Positions 1 through 5,382 of a stretch of DNA of 5,382 nt are shown here, piece by piece. The notes under the pieces were generated by a model. It was not told the DNA's origin. It saw only the letters and a list, made by a program, of their open reading frames with translations, and ran no database searches. Numbering within the stretch: the first letter of the stretch is position 1; every line of letters begins with the position of its first letter. Both the position numbers and the translations under genes were made by a program. The stretch comes from DATLYF01 sp035575095. GTDB taxonomy: Bacteria > Pseudomonadota > Gammaproteobacteria > Competibacterales > Competibacteraceae. The DNA is taken from assembly GCA_035575095.1 (NCBI GenBank), contig DATLYF010000179.1, positions 1-5,382 of the forward strand, given 5' to 3'.

Positions 1-622
1 GCGCCGTACCCCAGACGATGGCACCGCCCCAGGCATAGACCGCCACGGCGATGCTGGTCAGCACCGCCGAGACCAGGTTCTTGAGGCCATTCATGGCGTT
101 GAGATCGGCCATGCCGAGCAGGCCGAACAGCGCCAACAGCAGGATGCCGAGCCCGCCGTTGAAATAGCCGCCGTAAACGGTGACCGCTAGCACCCCCAGC
201 GCAGTTGCCGCCGGGCCGGCCTCGTGCCGGCCGCGCAGGCCGCGCAGCAGCCGCGGGCCGTAGGCGAACAGCGCCGTGGCGGCGAGCAGCAGCCAGGGCA
301 CGATGGCGCGAAAGGTGGCGTTGGGGGTGATCAGCAACAGCAGCGCGCCGGCCGAGCCGCCAGCCAGGCTCAGCAGGATCAGTGGGCCCAGGGACAGACT
401 GTGCGGCGGCCGGATGTCCTCGCGGAAACCCCAGGCACCGGACAGATAGCCCGGCAGCAGGGCCAGGGTGCCGGTGGCGTTGGCCGTCACCGGCGGTACG
501 CCAACGAATACCAGGGCTGGCAGGGTGAGGAAGCTGCCGCCGCCGGCGACGGCATTGAGGGCGCCGGCAAAGAAGGCAGCGGCGAGCAACAGGGGCAGGG
601 TGAGCAGGGCGTCGGCGGGCAT
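1..622 (-). CDS. TauE/SafE family membrane transporter (3' end cut off)
   Basis: The family (formerly DUF81) comprises inner-membrane permeases linked to export or uptake of sulfite, sulfoacetate and other organosulfur anions; the substrate here cannot be told from sequence. The 207 codons visible (positions 622 down to 2) are almost entirely hydrophobic. They show the family's two repeated signatures: NAVAGGGS at about residues 23-30 followed by TANATGT at about 46-52, and in the second half YGGYFNGGLG followed by NAMNGLKN. The start at 622 is favoured by AAGGA five bases upstream on the minus strand. Full members have about 250 residues, so roughly 40-50 residues lie beyond the left edge. 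The gene diverges from the M48 protease gene with a 148-bp gap. Family assignment is firm; function is not. Confidence 0.93.
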   Translation of the reverse strand, partial: MPADALLTLPLLLAAAFFAGALNAVAGGGSFLTLPALVFVGVPPVTANATGTLALLPGYLSGAWGFREDIRPPHSLSLGPLILLSLAGGSAGALLLLITPNATFRAIVPWLLLAATALFAYGPRLLRGLRGRHEAGPAATALGVLAVTVYGGYFNGGLGILLLALFGLLGMADLNAMNGLKNLVSAVLTSIAVAVYAWGGAIVWGTA

Positions 623-671
623 GATGTTCCTTGTTCTGGGGTTACGGTCCGGCGCGGGCGGCACCGGCAGG

Positions 672-677
672 ATTGTA
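672..677 (-). promoter_or_regulatory. Possible -10 element for the TauE/SafE gene
   Basis: Reading the minus strand, TACAAT matches the sigma-70 -10 consensus at five of six bases and lies about 50 bases before the transporter start. No good -35 hexamer is found 16-18 bases upstream, where the sequence is C/G-rich. The call is therefore weak and rests on the hexamer and its position only. Confidence 0.25.
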
Positions 678-712
678 AGGCGTCGGCGTCATTTCCGGGG
701 TGGTGCGAGGAA

Positions 713-740
713 CTTGCCGCAGCCGTCGTTGCCCCCATAT
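713..740 (+). promoter_or_regulatory. Candidate sigma-32 (RpoH) heat-shock promoter of the M48 protease gene
   Basis: CTTGCCG at 713-719 is followed after 13 bases by CCCCATAT at 733-740. The second block fits the sigma-32 -10 consensus CCCCATNT exactly. The first keeps the CTTG core of the -35 consensus CTTGAAA but not the A-run, and the 13-base spacing is in the normal range. Transcription would begin near 747, leaving a leader of about 24 bases before the ATG at 771. E. coli htpX, an M48 membrane protease gene, is known to be heat-shock inducible, so the downstream gene makes biological sense. Sigma-70 alternatives here are poor (TTGCCG with TATCCA at 18 bases). Confidence 0.55.
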
Positions 741-757
741 CCAGATTGAATGAAAGT

Positions 758-770
758 GGAGAGAGTCTCC
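758..770 (+). promoter_or_regulatory. Ribosome binding site of the M48 gene within a small inverted repeat
   Basis: GGAGA at 758-762 lies eight bases before the ATG at 771 and decides this start over the in-frame ATG at 750, which has no Shine-Dalgarno sequence and would fall almost at the predicted transcript start. GGAGA is complementary to TCTCC at 766-770, with GAG between. The two could form a five-pair stem with a three-base loop that hides the binding site. The ribosome binding site is well supported; any regulatory effect of the stem is speculation. Confidence 0.55.
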
Positions 771-1733
771 ATGCGCCGCGATACCTGGCTTCACGGCCGT
801 TTCGTCAACGGCTTGCAATCTATCGGCCTGCTCGCCATGCTCGGCGGGCTGATGGCCTATCTCGCCTGGGTGCTGGCCGGGCCGCTGTTCGCCGTGCTGG
901 CCGTGGCCGGGGTCGTCTGGCTGTACGCCGCCACGCCCGCCATCGCCGGGCAGTTGGTGCTGGCGGTGTTCCGCTGCCGGCCGCTGACCTACCACGAGGC
1001 GCCGGGGCTGCATCAGCTGCTGCAGCTGCTTGCCGGGCGTGCCGGTCTGCCGCGGGTGCCGCAGCTCTACTATCTGCCCAGCGCGGCGATGAACGCCTTC
1101 ACCGTGGGCGGCCGCGAGCAGGCCGCCATCGCCATGTCCGACGGCATGCTGCGGCGCATGGACGGGACCGAGCTGGCCGGGGTGCTGGCCCACGAGATCA
1201 GCCATCTCCGCCACGGCGACGTGCGGGTGATGACCTTCGCCGACCTGGTCAGCCGGGTCACCAAGCTGCTGTCCACGGTCGGCCAGTTCCTCATCCTGAT
1301 CAACCTGCCGCTGCTGCTGCTCGGGGCGGTACAATTGCCGTGGCTGCCAGTGCTGGTGCTGGCCTTCGCCCCTCTAGCCTCGGACTTGATCCAGCTCGCG
1401 CTGTCGCGGGTGCGGGAGTACGATGCCGACCTGGGTGCCGCCGAGCTGCTCGGCGATCCGCTGCCGCTGGTGCGGGCCCTGGACAAGCTGGAGCGCTACC
1501 AGGGCGGCTGGCTGGAGCGGCTGTTCGGGCCGGGCCGCCGCATGTCCGAGCCCTCGCTGCTGCGCACTCACCCGCCCACCGAAGAACGCATCCGCCGCCT
1601 GCTGGCGCTGCGCGAGTCGCCGGAGTTTCGCGCTGCTCTTCCGGCATGGCCACCGCACCTGCCGGAAGAGCAGCTGTTCCTGGGCGACCCGCCGCCGCGC
1701 CAGCGCTGGCGCCGTGGCGGCTTCTGGTTCTGA
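771..1733 (+). CDS. HtpX-like M48 family membrane zinc metalloprotease
   Basis: This is a 320-residue inner-membrane zinc endopeptidase, probably acting in membrane-protein quality control as HtpX does. Numbering from the ATG at 771, two hydrophobic segments occupy about residues 14-65. The zinc-binding HEISH is at 141-145, with E142 the catalytic base. A hydrophobic pair follows at about 173-208. The third zinc ligand is E216 in the motif REYDAD, and HPPTEERI at 267-274 is typical of the C-terminal part of M48 domains. All catalytic residues are intact. The order of membrane segments and catalytic motifs matches HtpX, but the N-terminus and overall sequence differ from the standard pseudomonad HtpX, so this is better read as an HtpX-like paralogue than as htpX itself. 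The start at 771 is preferred because of the ribosome binding site; an ATG at 750 would add seven residues. A sigma-32-like promoter lies upstream, and an unknown membrane protein gene follows 42 bp after the stop. Confidence 0.92.
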   Translation: MRRDTWLHGRFVNGLQSIGLLAMLGGLMAYLAWVLAGPLFAVLAVAGVVWLYAATPAIAGQLVLAVFRCRPLTYHEAPGLHQLLQLLAGRAGLPRVPQLYYLPSAAMNAFTVGGREQAAIAMSDGMLRRMDGTELAGVLAHEISHLRHGDVRVMTFADLVSRVTKLLSTVGQFLILINLPLLLLGAVQLPWLPVLVLAFAPLASDLIQLALSRVREYDADLGAAELLGDPLPLVRALDKLERYQGGWLERLFGPGRRMSEPSLLRTHPPTEERIRRLLALRESPEFRAALPAWPPHLPEEQLFLGDPPPRQRWRRGGFWF

Positions 1734-1775
1734 GCGGAGCGGGCCGGGCGAGCAATGCCGGTGGAGGAGGGCAAC

Positions 1776-2672
1776 ATGACCATTCTGCTGCAACAGCTCC
1801 TGGCGCTGCTAGGGCTGATCGCGGCCCTGTGGCTCGGTCATCGCCACTGGATCGCTCCGCGCGCCGGGCGCTTCGATGCTGGCGGCCGGGTATTGCTCGG
1901 CCTGGTGCTGGTGGCCTTCCTGGGCGGGCTGCTGGGCAGCCCGTTCTGGTGGCTGGATGCGCCCCAGTCCTTCGCCTGGGATCTGCCGCCGCTGGCCAGT
2001 CGGCTGCTGGCGGCGGCGGGCTTTACCTTCGCGCTGCTGGGCTTTCTCGCCCTGCGCCGGCCGACGGCGGCGCGGCTGCGCCTGGTGAACTGGCTGCTGG
2101 CGGTGTATCTGCTGCCGTTGGTGGCAGCCATCCTGCTGTTCCACCTCGACCGCTTCGACCCCCATGCCCTCATCACCTGGGCCTTTTTCACCATCGCTGC
2201 CGGTATGAGCGTGACCGCGCTGGGGCTGCTGCTACGCCCGCCGGCCTTGGCCAAGGAGGAAGCTGCCGCCAACGGCACGGTGACGAACGGCTGGTTTGTG
2301 CTCACGGCGCTGGTCATGGGGCTATGGGGACTGGCCCTGTTGGTCACCGATCACGGTCCGCTGCCCTGGGTCTGGGCCTGGTCCGGCGATGCGCTCAGCA
2401 CTCGGGTGATCGCAGTGATGCTGCTGGCCATCGCCGCCGGCAGCCTCTATGCCCTGCGTGCGCCCGGAGCAGGGCGGTTGATGCTGGCGGGCATGCTGGC
2501 CTATGGCGTGCTGGGGACTGCCGCCAGCCTGTGGAACCTGATGTCTGGCAAGCCGCTCCCGGTGGGCTATGTGAGTGTGTTCGCAGCGCTGGCGCTGGGG
2601 GCGGCGGTACTGCTGCTGGCGGGCCGTGCGAGCGCTCAGTATGCTGGCAGCGGCGATACGCCGAACAGATAG
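1776..2672 (+). CDS. Uncharacterised polytopic membrane protein downstream of the M48 protease
   Basis: I do not recognise the family of this 298-residue protein. It is strongly hydrophobic with about nine likely membrane segments (approximately residues 3-21, 38-55, 72-93, 103-121, 133-152, 172-188, 206-225, 232-250 and 261-283). A short hydrophilic stretch at about 155-170 (LAKEEAAANG) lies between segments five and six, and a short polar tail ends the protein. No catalytic or metal-binding motif stands out. The start at 1776 is chosen because GGAGGAGG (1763-1770) lies five bases before it; an in-frame ATG at 1755 lacks such a site. The gap of 42 bp from the protease gene and no visible terminator suggest co-transcription. 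It could be a substrate, regulator or partner of the protease, but this rests on position alone. Its 3' end overlaps the convergent nnrU-type gene by 37 bp. Confidence 0.85.
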   Translation: MTILLQQLLALLGLIAALWLGHRHWIAPRAGRFDAGGRVLLGLVLVAFLGGLLGSPFWWLDAPQSFAWDLPPLASRLLAAAGFTFALLGFLALRRPTAARLRLVNWLLAVYLLPLVAAILLFHLDRFDPHALITWAFFTIAAGMSVTALGLLLRPPALAKEEAAANGTVTNGWFVLTALVMGLWGLALLVTDHGPLPWVWAWSGDALSTRVIAVMLLAIAAGSLYALRAPGAGRLMLAGMLAYGVLGTAASLWNLMSGKPLPVGYVSVFAALALGAAVLLLAGRASAQYAGSGDTPNR

Positions 2673-3205
2673 GGATGCAGTACCAGGAGCAGGACATAGC
2701 CGATACCGCCGGCGAGCAGCGGCTTGAGATCGGCCATGAGCGGCTGGCGCTCGGGCCGCTGCCAGGGCCCTTCGCGCCGGTTGATGAAAGCCATCTCGAG
2801 CAGCGCCCACAGCGCGAAGCCGCCAAAGAGCACGAGCGAGCGGCTATCCCCATTGGCGAGCAGGTGGGCGCCGGCCCAGACCGCCACCCCCGTGAGCTGC
2901 GGATGCCGGAGGAAGCGTTTGATATTGCTCGGCAGACGAGCGGCGGCGAAGAGGATGAGGGCGAAGAACATGAGAACACCGGCAGCGGCTCGACTCCATG
3001 GCGGTGGCTCGTAGATCGGGACAACCGTCGTGGCCCGCCAGCCCATGACCATGAGGATGATTGCAGCGACGATCGCAAGCGCGAAGCCGGCGCGATATCC
3101 GCCCTCGCCCAAGGTTTCGACGAGGCGCGCCCGCAGCGGCCTGGCGAGGCTCGGGATCAGGTGAACGCCGCTCCAGAGGAGGACTCCAAGTACCAGCCAG
3201 ATCAT
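2636..3205 (-). CDS. NnrU family integral membrane protein
   Basis: This 189-residue membrane protein has family features in order: HLIPS at 15-19 in the first membrane segment, HPQLTG at 101-106, HLLANGD at 114-120, and a last membrane segment ending in HPYLFGVSP at 177-185. About six hydrophobic segments are visible. Several conserved histidines lie in or near the membrane. The family is named after NnrU of denitrifying Rhodobacter, where the gene was linked to nitrite/nitric oxide metabolism; the biochemical function is unknown, and many members lie outside denitrification loci. No nitrite or NO reductase gene is seen here. The start at 3205 is supported by GGGAGG seven bases upstream on the minus strand. 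The gene starts 16 bases after the broken Lrp-like frame and lies on the same strand as tetR, so read-through from tetR is possible. Family call is confident; role is not. Confidence 0.9.
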   Translation of the reverse strand: MIWLVLGVLLWSGVHLIPSLARPLRARLVETLGEGGYRAGFALAIVAAIILMVMGWRATTVVPIYEPPPWSRAAAGVLMFFALILFAAARLPSNIKRFLRHPQLTGVAVWAGAHLLANGDSRSLVLFGGFALWALLEMAFINRREGPWQRPERQPLMADLKPLLAGGIGYVLLLVLHPYLFGVSPLPAY

Positions 3206-3221
3206 GCCGTTTCCTCCCGCT

Positions 3222-3491
3222 TCAAGGATCCACGCCGAGTGTGTCTCCGAACAATAGCAGAGCCGTGTGACGCCTGACGTCCCGCCGGATCCGAGCTTCC
3301 TCGATATCCTCGAACAGCGCCCGGATGTTGCCCGCGCCCAGACCCGCGTCGCTCTTGCGCTCTCAGGGCAGCCGGCTCGGCGGCAGCACCGGGGTTTCCT
3401 TCTCCGGCAGCGCCACGTGGCTGATGCGGGCGTTCTCCTGCAGCGCCCGCAGGCGCTTGAGGTCGTAGCGATCGAGGGTGAGCGCGGTCAT
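3222..3491 (-). pseudogene. Lrp/AsnC-like regulator remnant with an in-frame TGA
   Basis: From the ATG at 3491-3489 the frame encodes 42 residues beginning TALTLDRYDLKRLRALQENA, which closely resembles the first helices of the Lrp/AsnC winged-helix domain. After about residue 26 the match is lost. The frame stops at a TGA at 3365-3363, where an intact Lrp protein would still be in its DNA-binding domain; full members have about 150 residues. The same frame stays open beyond that TGA for 46 more codons (to the TGA at 3224-3222). It keeps G/C-rich third positions and a protein-like composition, including IRALFEDIEEARIRRDV, which I do not recognise. The ATG overlaps the tetR stop as ATGA, so it could be translated by coupling, but no separate Shine-Dalgarno sequence is evident. 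Best reading: a decayed, internally deleted or fused gene. A real 42-residue peptide is a less likely alternative. Confidence 0.45.
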
Positions 3492-4105
3492 CGAGGCTGT
3501 GCCCGCAGTCCGCGCAGGAGCAGTTCGAGCAGCGGCTCGGCCAGGCTCTTGAGGTCGTAGTGCTGGGGCGCGAACAGCCAGTCGCTGACCGTGCCGAGCA
3601 CGAAGTTGCGTAGCGCCAGCGCGGCGAGTCCGGGCTCGACACCAGCGGCCAGCAGCCCTTGACGGCGAGCCTTCTCGAAGGCTTGGGTCATCACCTCCAC
3701 CAGTGAGCAGCAGGTGTGGTCGCGCCGATGCAGCAGCACGCTCATCTCGTCCACGTACTCGCACTTGTGGAACATGATGCTGAGCACGCAGCGCACCTGT
3801 TCGTCGTCCACCACCTCGTGGAAGGCACGGACCCAGAAGTCGCGCAGCGCCGTCAGCGGGTCGGCCTGTTCGGCGATATCGGCCTGTAACGACTCGATGG
3901 GCAGCTCGATGCGCTCCAGCATGGCCTCGAACAAATCGACCTTGTTGGCGAAGTGCCAGTAGATCGCGCCGCGGGTCAGGCCGGCGGCCTGGGCGATGTC
4001 GGCCAAGGAGGTGCGCGAGACGCCCTTCTCGGAGAAAACTTTCTCGGCGGTGTCCAGGATCAGGCTACGGGTCTGTTCGGCTTCGGCTTTGGTCCGTCTG
4101 ACCAT
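3488..4105 (-). CDS. TetR/AcrR family repressor of an RND efflux operon (TtgR/AcrR-like)
   Basis: This 205-residue protein begins MVRRTKAEAEQTR, very like TtgR and AcrR. The TetR_N helix-turn-helix covers about residues 10-57, with recognition region LTRGAIYWHFANK at 43-55. The rest is an all-helical ligand-binding and dimerisation domain containing FHKCEYVDEM, comparable to the HHKCEFTDDM region of TtgR. Such proteins repress efflux genes until a hydrophobic drug or similar ligand binds. The start at 4105 is chosen because homologues begin MVRRTK and a weak GAGAG site lies upstream. An ATG at 4153 would add 16 unrelated residues. The gene diverges from the efflux adaptor gene, and an AcrR-like operator lies in the gap, so it probably represses both the pump and itself. 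Its stop overlaps the ATG of the Lrp-like remnant. Whether it is the orthologue of a named regulator cannot be decided here. Confidence 0.93.
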   Translation of the reverse strand: MVRRTKAEAEQTRSLILDTAEKVFSEKGVSRTSLADIAQAAGLTRGAIYWHFANKVDLFEAMLERIELPIESLQADIAEQADPLTALRDFWVRAFHEVVDDEQVRCVLSIMFHKCEYVDEMSVLLHRRDHTCCSLVEVMTQAFEKARRQGLLAAGVEPGLAALALRNFVLGTVSDWLFAPQHYDLKSLAEPLLELLLRGLRAQPR

Positions 4106-4167
4106 GTTTCTCTCGGGGCTGGGAACAGCGGGGGTTTGCAGAGGAATAACCACAGTTTAGCAGGTAT

Positions 4168-4196
4168 TTGCATACATACACGAATGTATGTAAATT
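4168..4196 (+). promoter_or_regulatory. Possible promoter of the RND adaptor gene
   Basis: TTGCAT at 4168-4173 and TAAATT at 4191-4196 are separated by 17 bases. They match the sigma-70 consensus at three and four of six positions. The operator lies over the spacer and part of both hexamers, so bound repressor would block polymerase. The predicted leader to the ATG at 4281 is about 75-80 bases and shows no evident structure or small gene. A divergent promoter for tetR probably overlaps the same region (TTTACA at 4194-4189 on the minus strand), but its -10 element is unclear. Confidence 0.4.
4169..4192. promoter_or_regulatory. AcrR/TtgR-type operator (inverted repeat)
   Basis: CATACAT at 4171-4177 and ATGTATG at 4184-4190 form a perfect 7-bp inverted repeat with a 6-bp centre (ACACGA). 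Outside it, one mismatched pair is followed by another matching T/A pair. The 24-bp site matches the E. coli AcrR operator, as I recall it (arms TACATACAT and ATGTATGTA, 6-bp centre), at 20 of 24 positions. It is A/T-rich in an otherwise G/C-rich window, lies between the divergent tetR and adaptor genes, and overlaps the likely adaptor promoter. It is most likely the binding site of the TetR-family protein encoded next door. Confidence 0.8.
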
Positions 4197-4280
4197 GGGC
4201 AAGCCTGAACCTGCTCTCGGGCCAAAAGCCTGTCGGTGAGTGTCCTCGTTCCAGCCAGAGAACCCGGAGGGAGTTCCGCC

Positions 4281-5382
4281 ATGCCCAGCCTCGCTTCACG
4301 GCCGTTCTTGTCCGCGCGGCGGCGCATCGCTGCCGTGCTCGTGCTGTTCGGTGCCAGCGCTGTCACTCTGAGCGGCTGCGGCAAGAGCGAAGCCAATGCT
4401 CCGGCTGCGCAGATGCCGCCGCCCGAGGTCGCCCGCCTCACCGTCGCCCCTCGCGACGTGGAGCTGCCCATCGAATACGTAGCCCAGGTGGCCGGTTCAC
4501 GCCAGGTCGAGGTGCGCGCCCGCGTCGAAGGCATCCTGCTGCAGCGCACCTACATCGAGGGTCGGCCGGTGCAGGCCGGTGACACCCTGTTCGTGATCGA
4601 TCCGGCACCGTTTCAGGCCGCCCTGGAGCAGGCCCGCGGCAACCTGGCCGAGCAGCAGGCGCGGCTGGCCCAGGCCGAGCGCGATCTCAAGCGCGTGCTG
4701 GCGCTGGTCGCCGACAAGGCGCTCAGCCAGCGCGACCGCGACGCCGCCATCGCCGAGCGCGACAAGGCCCAGGCTGCGGTGCGTGCCGCCCAGGCCGCGG
4801 TGCGCGAGGCCGAGATCAACCTCGGCTATACCAAGGTTACGGCGCCGATCGCCGGCATCACCAGCAAGGAAGTGCGCTCCGAAGGCAGTCTGGTGCGGCC
4901 CGGCGAGGATTCCGGGCTGCTCACCACCATCTCCCAGCTCGATCCGGCCTACGTCAACTTCTCCTACGCCGACAACGAGTTGTTGGCCCTGCGCCGCGCC
5001 GTGGCCGAGGGCAAGGTGAGCATGCCCGAGGGACAGGGGCTGGAGGTAGAGCTGCGCCTGGCCGATGGCAGCCTCTATCCCCATGCCGGTCGGGTGAATT
5101 TCACCGACTCGGTGATCGACACCGGCACCGGCAGTGTGCGCGCCCGTGCCGAATTCCCCAACCCCGACGCTGCCCTGCTGCCGGGTCAGTTCGTGCGGGT
5201 GCGGGTCAAGGGCGTGGTGCGGCGCAACGTGGTGCTGGTGCCGCAGCGCGCGGTGATGCAGGCACCCAACGGCAAGTTCGTCTACCTCGTCGGCGCCGAG
5301 AACAAGGTCGAGATGCGGTCCATCGAGACCGGCGCCGCCATCGGCAAGGAGTGGCTGGTGGAGCGCGGTCTCGGCGGCGGCG
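4281..5382 (+). CDS. RND efflux periplasmic adaptor lipoprotein, MexA/AcrA type (3' end cut off)
   Basis: This is the membrane-fusion subunit of a tripartite efflux pump. It sits in the periplasm anchored by lipid and joins the inner-membrane RND pump to the outer-membrane channel. The first 367 residues are visible. An arginine-containing N-terminus and hydrophobic segment (about 16-30) end in the lipobox LSGC, with C33 the lipidated residue. The barrel-sandwich (lipoyl-like) halves lie at about 73-108 and 183-218 (the latter with YTKVTAPIAG). Between them is an Ala/Gln/Arg-rich coiled-coil hairpin (about 110-178) with the repeated unit AQAAVR. The beta-barrel domain covers about 220-310, including LLPGQFVRVRV, followed by the membrane-proximal domain. 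Typical members have about 380-400 residues, so only the end is missing. The start is set by GGAGGGAG (4266-4273) before the ATG. Pump and channel genes are expected to the right. It belongs to the MexA/AcrA/TtgA group, but I cannot assign a named orthologue. Confidence 0.94.
   Translation, partial: MPSLASRPFLSARRRIAAVLVLFGASAVTLSGCGKSEANAPAAQMPPPEVARLTVAPRDVELPIEYVAQVAGSRQVEVRARVEGILLQRTYIEGRPVQAGDTLFVIDPAPFQAALEQARGNLAEQQARLAQAERDLKRVLALVADKALSQRDRDAAIAERDKAQAAVRAAQAAVREAEINLGYTKVTAPIAGITSKEVRSEGSLVRPGEDSGLLTTISQLDPAYVNFSYADNELLALRRAVAEGKVSMPEGQGLEVELRLADGSLYPHAGRVNFTDSVIDTGTGSVRARAEFPNPDAALLPGQFVRVRVKGVVRRNVVLVPQRAVMQAPNGKFVYLVGAENKVEMRSIETGAAIGKEWLVERGLGGG

Noticed and set aside
789..801. 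Identical 13-mer CTTCACGGCCGTT in the M48 gene (789-801) and the adaptor gene (4293-4305)
   Set aside because: It is too short, lies within coding sequence in both places, and is read in unrelated contexts, so chance in G/C-rich DNA is the best explanation.
642..1334. A 230-codon open frame on the minus strand, rich in Gln and His
   Set aside because: It lies antisense to the M48 gene, whose catalytic motifs are intact, and its composition is that of a complementary-strand shadow with no recognisable domain.
224..3277. A 1017-codon open frame on the plus strand
   Set aside because: It runs antisense to the TauE/SafE and NnrU genes and out of frame through the M48 and membrane protein genes. 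Its composition is low-complexity Ala/Gly/Arg/Gln. Lack of stops is expected in such G/C-rich DNA; this is a shadow frame.
3264..3281. Possible terminator hairpin GACG-CCTGA-CGTC between the Lrp-like remnant and nnrU
   Set aside because: The stem has only four pairs and no T-run follows on either strand, so it does not qualify as an intrinsic terminator.
3363..3365. The in-frame TGA of the Lrp-like remnant as a selenocysteine codon
   Set aside because: Lrp-family regulators are not known selenoproteins. The similarity is lost before the TGA, and no convincing selenocysteine-insertion hairpin is evident just downstream.
3202..3642. A 146-codon minus-strand open frame spanning the tetR end and the region before nnrU
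   Set aside because: It is out of frame with both tetR and the Lrp-like start and is low-complexity. The Lrp-like frame is the one with recognisable similarity.
3953..4582. A 209-codon plus-strand frame crossing the tetR-adaptor gap
   Set aside because: It crosses the operator region, is antisense to tetR and out of frame with the adaptor gene, and carries no domain.

Overview
The window is very GC-rich, with dense coding and strong G/C bias at third codon positions. It looks like chromosome of a Pseudomonas-type gammaproteobacterium (Pseudomonas/Stutzerimonas-like). This rests on three things: a TetR repressor very like TtgR/AcrR, a divergent lipoprotein-type RND adaptor, and an NnrU-family gene of the kind common in denitrifiers. 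Genus is an inference; no rRNA or marker gene is present.

Left part (1-2672). A TauE/SafE-family membrane transporter runs leftwards off the window edge. Diverging from it is a two-gene rightward unit: an HtpX-like M48 membrane metalloprotease, then 42 bp later an unrecognised protein with about nine predicted membrane segments. A good match to a heat-shock (sigma-32, RpoH) promoter sits just upstream of the protease, which fits an HtpX-like membrane quality-control role.

Middle part (2636-3491). An NnrU-family integral membrane protein lies on the minus strand. It converges with, and overlaps by 37 bp, the unknown membrane protein gene. Upstream of nnrU on the same strand is a degenerate 90-codon reading frame. 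It starts like an Lrp/AsnC regulator, is broken by an in-frame TGA, and starts within the stop of the tetR gene (ATGA overlap). I read it as a gene remnant.

Right part (3488-5382). A TetR/AcrR-family repressor gene and an RND efflux membrane-fusion lipoprotein gene diverge. Between them is an inverted repeat closely resembling the E. coli AcrR operator, overlapping a plausible promoter. This is the standard layout of a locally repressed tripartite drug-efflux operon; the inner-membrane pump and outer-membrane channel would lie beyond position 5382.

No RNA genes, insertion sequences, CRISPR arrays or convincing intrinsic terminators were seen. The window is mostly ordinary chromosome. The points worth a second look are the candidate heat-shock promoter, the AcrR-like operator, the broken Lrp-like remnant, and the uncharacterised partner of the M48 protease.
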